This document shows positions 1-4,882 of a stretch of 10,719 nucleotides of DNA, one piece after another. This DNA comes from Candidatus Stahliibacteriota bacterium (GTDB lineage: Bacteria > Hydrothermota > Tepidihabitantia > SM23-42): positions 1 to 10,719 of the forward strand of contig JAUWLY010000065.1 in the NCBI GenBank assembly GCA_030613445.1, given 5' to 3'. The translations under genes and the position numbers were made by a program. The notes under the pieces are model-generated. The model saw only the letters and a program-made list of their open reading frames with translations, was not told where the DNA came from and did not search any database. Position 1 is the first letter of the stretch. The number at the start of each line of letters is the position of its first letter.

Positions 1-227
1 AAGAGTTTTCTCTTTCTTAGCTTATCGGAAAGCCGACCGAAAACAATGCGGAAAAGTGATGCTGTACTTTCTGCGATACCTTCGATCATCCCGATAATCG
101 CCTTACTCGCACCGATGCCTGTAAGGAATTCCGGAACAAGTGGGTAAACCATTTGACTTGACAGGTCGGTGAAAAGTGAGACCAAGCCGAGCATGAATAC
201 ATTTTTTCTGTTCTTTGATTTAAGCAC
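1..227 (-). CDS. MFS transporter, N-terminal part (cut by window edge)
   Basis: About 75 residues are visible, reading leftwards off the window. After a basic start (LKSKNRKN) come the first hydrophobic segment with LGLVSLFTDLSSQMVYPLVP, then IGMIEGIAESTASLFRI, then GRLSDKLRKRK. The last stretch is the MFS loop 2-3 motif (G-x-L-x-D-x-x-x-R-R-K-like), and the order matches the major facilitator superfamily N-terminus. It should be an inner-membrane secondary transporter; the substrate cannot be told. I chose the GTG at 227 because an in-frame TAA lies 9 nt upstream, a promoter ends 8 nt before it, and it keeps the basic N-terminus. The only nearby alternative is ATG at 194, which would remove the basic segment. 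No Shine-Dalgarno is visible. It is divergent from the TPR operon. Family assignment is firm; the exact start is less so. Confidence 0.82.
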   Translation of the reverse strand, partial: MLKSKNRKNVFMLGLVSLFTDLSSQMVYPLVPEFLTGIGASKAIIGMIEGIAESTASLFRIVFGRLSDKLRKRKL

Positions 228-235
228 AGTAAGAT

Positions 236-263
236 ATTATATGGATAATTTCACGCTTGTCAC
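236..263 (-). promoter_or_regulatory. Predicted promoter of the MFS gene, leaderless geometry
   Basis: On the minus strand, GTGACA (258-263) is followed after exactly 16 bp by TATAAT (236-241). The GTG start lies 8 nt past the -10 box, so transcription should begin at or within a base or two of the start codon. Supports the GTG at 227 as the true start. Confidence 0.6.
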
Positions 264-289
264 CAGCTGATATTCAGAAAACCACAGCA

Positions 290-317
290 TTGACAAAGAA
301 TAAACTTTCGTTATAAT
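290..317 (+). promoter_or_regulatory. Predicted promoter of the TPR-TraR-lspA operon, leaderless geometry
   Basis: A perfect TTGACA (290-295), 16 bp, then a perfect TATAAT (312-317). The ATG at 323 starts 5 nt after the -10 box, where the first transcribed base is expected, so the mRNA is probably leaderless. There is no Shine-Dalgarno. This also rules out the TTG at 317 as start, because its first base is the last base of the -10 box. Confidence 0.75.
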
Positions 318-322
318 TGTTC

Positions 323-1027
323 ATGGATCAAGAGACCAGGAAAACATACACTAACGCACTTGAACTCTGCGAGAAGGGAAGAATCAAGACAGCGATCGAG
401 AAATTGAAGTTGGTTGTCAAAGCTTATCCTGATTACCCTGATGTTCACAATGCCCTTGGTCTGGCATACTCGCTACGCGGTAATAATGAGGACGCGCTAA
501 CTAGTTTCAAAATGGCGGTGGAACTGAACCCTGAGTACATAGAAGCCTATGTGCACATGGCAATCATACAGAATGAACAATGTCGTTTTGAGGAGGCAAA
601 GCAGACTTTTGAGAAGGCAGCTAAGCTGGAGACCAAAGAAAAGGGGCTTTCTCCACAGTTGAAGGCGAAACTCGCCAATACTTACGGCCAATTAGGTGAT
701 ACATACTATGAACTGCAAGAATACAGGAAGGCAAAAGATGAGTATAAAAGAGCGATGGAAGTGAATTCATCGTTTCTCGACATAAGACTCAAATTAGCAA
801 AGACTCATCTCCAGCTTACTGAATATAGGGATGCTGAAAAATTGCTCAGGGGAATCCTTGAAAACAACGAGAGTTATCTGGAGGCAAAAACTACATTAGG
901 TCTTTGCTATTATCAACAGAAGAGATTTAACGACGCTCAACGAGAATGGCAGGAGGCATTGGATCGCGACCCAGCAAATATCAAAGCGAAGTCCTATCTC
1001 AATATGCTAAAGGAGAAAGTGAAATGA
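323..1027 (+). CDS. TPR-repeat protein
   Basis: A 234-residue protein made almost entirely of tetratricopeptide repeats. Six 34-residue units can be placed at about residues 5-38, 39-72, 73-106, 117-150, 151-184 and 185-218. They carry the usual small/aromatic pattern, for example NALGLAYSLRGNNEDALTSF and TLGLCYYQQKRFNDAQREW, and units often end in a Pro/Asn turn such as ELNPEY or DRDPAN. No signal peptide or membrane segment is seen, so it is probably a cytoplasmic protein-protein scaffold; the partner is unknown. A linker of about 10 residues near 107-116 (EKGLSPQLKA) breaks the repeat register. Start ATG 323 is set by the promoter ending at 317. The stop overlaps the start of the TraR/DksA gene (ATGA), so the two are translationally coupled. 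The fold is certain, the function unknown. Confidence 0.88.
   Translation: MDQETRKTYTNALELCEKGRIKTAIEKLKLVVKAYPDYPDVHNALGLAYSLRGNNEDALTSFKMAVELNPEYIEAYVHMAIIQNEQCRFEEAKQTFEKAAKLETKEKGLSPQLKAKLANTYGQLGDTYYELQEYRKAKDEYKRAMEVNSSFLDIRLKLAKTHLQLTEYRDAEKLLRGILENNESYLEAKTTLGLCYYQQKRFNDAQREWQEALDRDPANIKAKSYLNMLKEKVK
1009..1015 (+). promoter_or_regulatory. Shine-Dalgarno of the TraR/DksA gene
   Basis: AAAGGAG inside the end of the TPR gene, 8 nt before the ATG at 1024. It fixes that ATG as the start instead of an upstream in-frame codon at 946. Confidence 0.75.
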
Positions 1028-1407
1028 CCAAAGCCAAATGCATGAAAAAGTCAGAGTTGAAGCTCTACGAGAAGAAACTGATCGAAGAAAGAAAAAAGCT
1101 ACTACGGGAACTGGAATATGAAGGCGGTCAAATATCAAAGACCCAGCTAGAGTCCTCGGGGAATCTTTCGGCTTATTCGAACCATATGGCAGACCAAGGA
1201 ACCGAGACTGAAAGGCGTGAACTAACCTCACAAATCCTTTCAACACGCCGTGAGGCTCTTTCTGAGATAGACCTCGCTCTGAATAAAGTGAATCAGAGCA
1301 AGTACGGCATGTGTGAGAGCTGCGGAAAAGCAATAGGCAAAAGACGGTTGAAGTTCTTACCTCAGGCAAGAACATGCATCAAATGCTCTGAGGCCTTCCA
1401 GAAGTAA
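1024..1407 (+). CDS. TraR/DksA-family C4 zinc-finger protein
   Basis: A 127-residue protein. Residues 10-35 and 60-92 are charged helices that should form the family's coiled-coil hairpin. The C-terminus has a C4 zinc finger with Cys97, Cys100, Cys118 and Cys121 (C-x2-C-x17-C-x2-C, CESCGKAIGKRRL... ARTCIKC). The family acts through the RNA polymerase secondary channel and modulates transcription initiation, classically with ppGpp. The segment between the helices reads YSNHMADQGTETERRE, like the 'DNHPAD.GTE' sequence of YteA/YocK-like proteins, not the DxxDxA tip of true DksA. It is therefore better called a DksA-like protein than DksA. The ATG overlaps the TPR stop by 4 bp (ATGA) and has a good Shine-Dalgarno. 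lspA follows after 20 bp, an arrangement I recall from other bacteria. Confidence 0.88.
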   Translation: MTKAKCMKKSELKLYEKKLIEERKKLLRELEYEGGQISKTQLESSGNLSAYSNHMADQGTETERRELTSQILSTRREALSEIDLALNKVNQSKYGMCESCGKAIGKRRLKFLPQARTCIKCSEAFQK

Positions 1408-1427
1408 CTCAGACAAAAGATTATTCA

Positions 1428-1931
1428 ATGCTTCATAAAAAAAACATCAAGACTTTCTTAATATTCACGATCAGTGCGTTGTTGGCTGATCAGATTTCCA
1501 AATTAATAGTCGTTAACTATTTGACACCTTTTGAGCCTCCTCTTAATATCATTGGTTCTTTTTTGCGCTTCAAACTTACCTATAACCCTTATGGGGTTTT
1601 CAGTATAGCTTTTGGTCCAAGTATTCTTTATTACATCTTATCAGTAGGTGGCATATTGATATTGACATACATTGCCTTGTCTTTCAAGGATAGAATCGGC
1701 GTTATCGTTTTTGGTTTTGTCATCGGTGGTGCGGTCGGCAATATAATCGATCGGGTGAGATTAGCCTATGTTATAGATTTTATTGATATGGGTCTTGGTA
1801 ATCTACGGTGGTTTACCTACAATCTTGCCGATGCGTTCATAACTGTTGGAGCGGTTTTTCTGTTGGTTCGTGAGCTCTTCTTTAAACAAGACAAAAAAGC
1901 AGAAACGCCTGATAGCGGTAAGGCAAATTAA
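1428..1931 (+). CDS. lspA: Lipoprotein signal peptidase (signal peptidase II)
   Basis: A 167-residue inner-membrane aspartic protease that removes signal peptides from prolipoproteins ahead of the lipidated Cys. The family motifs appear in order: ADQISK (20-25), YNPYGVFSIAFG (52-63, the N-x-G-x-A/S-F block with Pro-Tyr in the middle), GGAVGNIIDRV (100-110), VIDFID with catalytic Asp117, and YNLADAFI with catalytic Asp135. Four hydrophobic spans are visible at about 10-30, 66-84, 91-107 and 133-149, and a charged tail follows. Length is normal for the family. The ATG at 1428 has no clear Shine-Dalgarno, and the 20-bp gap after the zinc-finger gene suggests translation from the operon mRNA. Its TAA overlaps the stop of the convergent transglycosylase gene, itself a predicted lipoprotein and so a plausible LspA substrate. 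Confidence 0.95.
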   Translation: MLHKKNIKTFLIFTISALLADQISKLIVVNYLTPFEPPLNIIGSFLRFKLTYNPYGVFSIAFGPSILYYILSVGGILILTYIALSFKDRIGVIVFGFVIGGAVGNIIDRVRLAYVIDFIDMGLGNLRWFTYNLADAFITVGAVFLLVRELFFKQDKKAETPDSGKAN

Positions 1932-4027
1932 CCCTGCATTAATTTACTGTATATTTTTTTCCTACTCAGAATGAGTTTAATATAATTTCTTGTTTCGTTA
2001 TAAGGTATTAAATCAATAAATACATCCATTTCATAGTTAGGATCTTGTTTTATCCACCGTTTTACACGCACCGGTCCTGCATTATACCCGGCAAGGGATA
2101 GCGGTACTGAGTTGAGATCTTTCAGCAGGTTATTGAAATAATAACAGCCGAATTTTATCGATATCGATGGGTCATGGAGAGAATACGTTTCGACCTGCAG
2201 GTCTTTAGCAATTGCTCTTGCGGTTGGCGGTATTATTTGCATGATCCCTCTCGCATTTGCCGAGGAAACAGCATCTGGGTCAAATAAACTTTCCTGCCAG
2301 ATCATAGCCAAACATAAACCCAGATCAATATGCTGATCCATAATTGTAAATGTATAGCGAACTGGGTACATTAACTTATAGAGCTCATATGGCCAGACCA
2401 TGATATCTTGCTGTTTTGCTGCCTTTTTCATACGTAAACTGAAGAGGATAGAATATCGATCTGCACCATATTGAGCACAGAGTCTGCTCAAGTGGAGAAG
2501 GTCATGTGGATTTTTATCTTCGATCATATCCAATTCTTTCATTCCAAAAGTCATTTCATTCAATTTAAAGTATCGAACCGCATTTGCTATATGCTGCGAA
2601 TCTGTACGGCTAAACGATGTTGTACTATCTTCAAAAATCCTCATCCATTTATCCAAAGATAACGTATCAAAGATGAGATCATTGCCATTACGAACCAGAT
2701 TATAGTATGAAAGTGGATGCTCAGCTGCCAAATAGCCTTTTAAATCATCGGTTGACTGATTCAGTCTTTCTTTTATCCTTATACGCCAATAGATAAATTC
2801 TGGTTCGGCGGTGATTCTTAAAATTGAATCGGCCTTGGTCAACGCACCTATTTTAAATAGCTGCATCGCAGCCCGGAACCGAGTGTTCCTATCATTTATG
2901 GCCAGGAATGTTTGCACAGCTTGTAATGTGTCACCGATATCCTCATATAAAAAGGCTTTTCGTTTAAGCGCACGTTTGGCATAATCTGACTTTCTATTTA
3001 TTGTCTGGAGTGAATCGTAGACAGCGATCGCCCTTTTGTATTGACCCAGCTTCTCATAAATCCTACCTCGATAATAATATGCAGCTGACCAATTGCTCCG
3101 GGCTAGATACTTGAGCGACAATGAATGACTTCCCCGTTTGTAATATATTCTACCTGTATAATAGTTAACTGCATTATCGGCAGTAGTTTTCGCAAAGTGT
3201 TCAAGCGCTTTATCCTTGCTACCATGGTGGTAATAGACTATACCAAATGATTTTTGCTGGCTTTTTGTTTTGGGCTTTACCAGACCTGTCGCATATAATG
3301 CACCTGCTGATGACGGATATTTCGTTATCAATTTCCACGCTGTTTTATGCTGGTTGTTCTTGTCTTTTTGTTTTTCGTAGATTTTTAATAATATAAATTC
3401 CTGGAGACTGGGTTTGTCTAACTTGAGAAGTTCTTTTTGAACGATCTTTGTATCTTCTATATTCAAAAAGAGTTCGAACAAAATATTCTGAAATTCCTGG
3501 TGCAGATATGAATTCACTGAATCAATCGATGTGATAACACCATAGGCATTTTCAAAGCTGCCTAATTCATGGTAAACCTTGGCGAGGTATAATAAACGGT
3601 AGTCATCAGGTTTGATCGGTTTGGCTAGGATTTCAATTGCTTTCTCATGTTCACCAAGGTGATAATAGGAAACACCTTTAAGCAGGCTGTCCTGGGTGGT
3701 CTGAGCAAGCATTGTCCATTGTTTGGTCTTTAGCAGGATAATATCATTCTCATAAGGAGTTAAATCAACGCTCCAGGCAACACTATCAAGGATCGCAGCC
3801 GCACGCTCATATTCGCGTTGGTCAATGTAGATACGCGTCAAAAGCAGTGCCCGCTCCTGCCTGTGTTCAATCCTTGTCACAGAATCTTTTAGCAAAGCGT
3901 AAGCATATAGAGGTTGTTTCTGGTAATGGTACTTGGCTTCTTTGAGATAATCAGGTTCGGGTATTATTATGATGCCTGGTCTCGGACAAGACATAACCAG
4001 GAAGATAAGGAATGATATCCACTTCAC
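1928..4027 (-). CDS. Lipoprotein soluble-lytic-transglycosylase-like protein (Slt type)
   Basis: About 699 residues from the GTG start. A short signal peptide (MKWISFLIFLVMSC) ends at lipobox Cys14, so it is probably anchored in the periplasm. A long alpha-helical middle contains TPR-like units such as YYYRGRIYEKLGQYKRAIAV, resembling the superhelical part of Slt70. The C-terminal SLT domain (about 560-690) has the family 1 motifs: WQESLFDP with catalytic Glu579, GIMQIIPPTA (594-603), AGYNAG (646-651) and IDLIPYNETRNYI. Such enzymes cleave the MurNAc-GlcNAc bond of peptidoglycan, giving 1,6-anhydro ends. Start choice: ATG at 4045 is in frame and would give a 19-residue signal peptide. However, the only promoter match has its -10 box inside those first codons and points to GTG 4027. 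Neither start has a Shine-Dalgarno. The stop shares TTAA with lspA. Confidence 0.87.
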   Translation of the reverse strand: MKWISFLIFLVMSCPRPGIIIIPEPDYLKEAKYHYQKQPLYAYALLKDSVTRIEHRQERALLLTRIYIDQREYERAAAILDSVAWSVDLTPYENDIILLKTKQWTMLAQTTQDSLLKGVSYYHLGEHEKAIEILAKPIKPDDYRLLYLAKVYHELGSFENAYGVITSIDSVNSYLHQEFQNILFELFLNIEDTKIVQKELLKLDKPSLQEFILLKIYEKQKDKNNQHKTAWKLITKYPSSAGALYATGLVKPKTKSQQKSFGIVYYHHGSKDKALEHFAKTTADNAVNYYTGRIYYKRGSHSLSLKYLARSNWSAAYYYRGRIYEKLGQYKRAIAVYDSLQTINRKSDYAKRALKRKAFLYEDIGDTLQAVQTFLAINDRNTRFRAAMQLFKIGALTKADSILRITAEPEFIYWRIRIKERLNQSTDDLKGYLAAEHPLSYYNLVRNGNDLIFDTLSLDKWMRIFEDSTTSFSRTDSQHIANAVRYFKLNEMTFGMKELDMIEDKNPHDLLHLSRLCAQYGADRYSILFSLRMKKAAKQQDIMVWPYELYKLMYPVRYTFTIMDQHIDLGLCLAMIWQESLFDPDAVSSANARGIMQIIPPTARAIAKDLQVETYSLHDPSISIKFGCYYFNNLLKDLNSVPLSLAGYNAGPVRVKRWIKQDPNYEMDVFIDLIPYNETRNYIKLILSRKKIYSKLMQG

Positions 4028-4034
4028 AAACGAT

Positions 4035-4062
4035 ATTTTAATCATAATAAGAATTTAGTCAA
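4035..4062 (-). promoter_or_regulatory. Predicted promoter of the transglycosylase gene, leaderless geometry
   Basis: On the minus strand, TTGACT (4057-4062), 16 bp, TAAAAT (4035-4040). The GTG at 4027 lies 7 nt past the -10 box. The site overlaps the first codons of the longer reading from ATG 4045, so the two start models are mutually exclusive if this promoter is the one used. Confidence 0.55.
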
Positions 4063-4104
4063 GAGGGAATTTAATGCAGTATCGGTCGCCTAAGGCGAAC
4101 TCGC

Positions 4105-4127
4105 AGGATCGCCTTCGGCTTGATCCT
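4105..4127. repeat. Strong hairpin
   Basis: AGGATC GCC, loop TTC, GGC, a 2-nt bulge TT, then GATCCT: a 9-bp stem with one small bulge. No T-run follows on either strand, so it is not a classical intrinsic terminator. Confidence 0.6.
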
Positions 4128-4207
4128 ATTCTGTAAATATATTGAAATGAAAGCAACTGTGATTGTTTAATGGTAGCTAACAGGGTTCGCCGATGATCTT
4201 CTTGCGA

Positions 4208-4236
4208 ATCCCGCACTTTTGATAAAAGTGTGGGAT
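4208..4236. repeat. 13-bp hairpin with 3-nt loop downstream of ndk
   Basis: ATCCCGCACTTTT, loop GAT, AAAAGTGTGGGAT. Only one position departs from perfect pairing; it is a G-U pair in a plus-strand RNA but an A-C mismatch in a minus-strand RNA. It lies 62 nt past the ndk stop and could end or protect the ndk transcript, but no T-tract follows. Confidence 0.55.
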
Positions 4237-4297
4237 GATACTGCGATTCCTGCGAATGAAATGATACTGCGAGCGTAGCGATACTGCCTGTATATCA

Positions 4298-4717
4298 TTA
4301 GTATTCAAATAGTTCTTTTTCGCCGAAGAAGAAATTTATTTCTCGGTCCGGGTCTTCATCAGGTGCCGAGGCATGCACGGCGTTTTCTCCAACTGATGTA
4401 CCATAGAGATTACGCACAGTACCTTGAGCCGCTTTCTTTGGATCGGTTGCACCAACCACTTCTCGTAGCTTAGCAGGTCCTTCTGGATGTTCCAGACAGC
4501 AAACAACGATTGGCCCCGAAGAAATAAAATTAACGAGCCAATCATAGAAATCCTTACCTTTGTGGATGGCATAGAATTCACCACCCTGCTCTTTGCTAAA
4601 CCACACCATTTTCATGGCGAGGATATTGAAACCTGCATCAATTATCTGGTTGAGGATTTTACCGATTAAATTACGCTTCACCGAATCGGGTTTAATGATC
4701 AATAGTGTTTTATTCAT
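4298..4717 (-). CDS. ndk: Nucleoside diphosphate kinase
   Basis: A 139-residue cytoplasmic enzyme that moves the gamma-phosphate of ATP to other nucleoside diphosphates through a phosphohistidine. The family pattern is complete: TLLIIKPDSVKRNLIG near the N-terminus (Lys9), HKGKDFYDWLVNFISSGPIV (52-71), the nucleotide-binding GATDPKKAAQGTVRNLYG (89-106), and SVGENAVHASAPDEDPDREI with catalytic His115. The residues after this His read ASAPDEDPDREI, whereas many bacterial enzymes have GSDS plus ..A..EI. This is a small variation in an otherwise normal protein of normal length. A promoter ends 6 nt before the ATG with no Shine-Dalgarno, so a leaderless mRNA is likely. It is divergent from the secreted-protein operon. 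Confidence 0.97.
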   Translation of the reverse strand: MNKTLLIIKPDSVKRNLIGKILNQIIDAGFNILAMKMVWFSKEQGGEFYAIHKGKDFYDWLVNFISSGPIVVCCLEHPEGPAKLREVVGATDPKKAAQGTVRNLYGTSVGENAVHASAPDEDPDREINFFFGEKELFEY

Positions 4718-4723
4718 GGAATG

Positions 4724-4751
4724 ATTTTACCTAGAATCGATCATTTGTCAA
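4724..4751 (-). promoter_or_regulatory. Predicted ndk promoter, leaderless geometry
   Basis: On the minus strand, a perfect TTGACA (4746-4751), 16 bp, TAAAAT (4724-4729). The ATG starts 6 nt past the -10 box, at the expected first transcribed base. No Shine-Dalgarno. Confidence 0.7.
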
Positions 4752-4764
4752 TCGGCACGTGAAT

Positions 4765-4790
4765 AGAAAGAACTCCTAGGCATTCTTTCT
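4765..4790. promoter_or_regulatory. Dyad-symmetric site between divergent promoters (possible operator)
   Basis: AGAAAGAA (4765-4772) and TTCTTTCT (4783-4790) are exact complements around a central CCTAGG (4775-4780), so 11 of 13 bases match in each half. It sits 13 bp from the ndk -35 box and 18 bp from the -35 box of the secreted-protein operon. A dimeric regulator could bind here. No regulator gene is seen in the window. Confidence 0.4.
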
Positions 4791-4808
4791 CGATCACTCG
4801 TAGTTATC

Positions 4809-4836
4809 TTGACATTGTTTCAGGTAAAGTTATAAT
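4809..4836 (+). promoter_or_regulatory. Predicted promoter of the secreted-protein operon
   Basis: A perfect TTGACA (4809-4814), 16 bp, a perfect TATAAT (4831-4836). Transcription should start near 4843, giving a leader of about 40 nt with a Shine-Dalgarno, unlike the leaderless promoters elsewhere in the window. Confidence 0.75.
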
Positions 4837-4870
4837 TATTAATGTTGATATTATTAAAGATTCCTAGAGT

Positions 4871-4877
4871 AAGGGAG
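4871..4877 (+). promoter_or_regulatory. Shine-Dalgarno of the beta-propeller gene
   Basis: AAGGGAG, 5 nt before the ATG at 4883. The same heptamer precedes the second gene of the operon. Confidence 0.75.
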
Positions 4878-4882
4878 TTTGG

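Larger units (their letters stand above)
4076..4287. repeat. Non-coding palindrome-rich block framed by 9-bp inverted repeats
   Basis: Between the transglycosylase and ndk (gap of about 250 bp, no gene). GCAGTATCG at 4076-4084 and its exact complement CGATACTGC at 4279-4287 frame 212 bp. Inside are hairpins at 4086-4098 (TCGCC-TAA-GGCGA), 4105-4127 and 4208-4236. Two direct copies of ATGATACTGCGA lie at 4235-4246 and 4261-4272. GATACTGC thus occurs three times direct and once inverted. There is no open frame of note and no transposase. It could be a MITE-like insertion, a cluster of intergenic palindromic repeats, or a structured RNA. Which one cannot be decided from a single copy. Confidence 0.5.

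Noticed and set aside
267..277. CTGA-TAT-TCAG palindrome between the divergent MFS and TPR promoters as an operator
   Set aside because: The 4-bp arms are too short to set apart from chance in AT-rich DNA.
317..322. TTG start for the TPR gene
   Set aside because: Its first base is the last base of the -10 box, so it would lie upstream of the expected transcription start.
946..1023. Upstream in-frame start for the TraR/DksA gene giving 26 extra residues
   Set aside because: The extra part lies wholly over the TPR coding sequence, while ATG 1024 has an AAGGAG at 8-nt spacing and an ATGA overlap typical of coupling.
4105..4236. Intrinsic terminators for ndk
   Set aside because: The hairpins are strong but neither is followed by a T-run in the direction of ndk transcription.
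4235..4287. CRISPR-like direct repeats (ATGATACTGCGA)
   Set aside because: Only two full copies 26 bp apart, too short, and no cas genes. They fit the palindromic block better.
4336..4584. 82-codon frame inside ndk on the same strand
   Set aside because: A shifted-frame reading of a fully conserved ndk, with no independent support.
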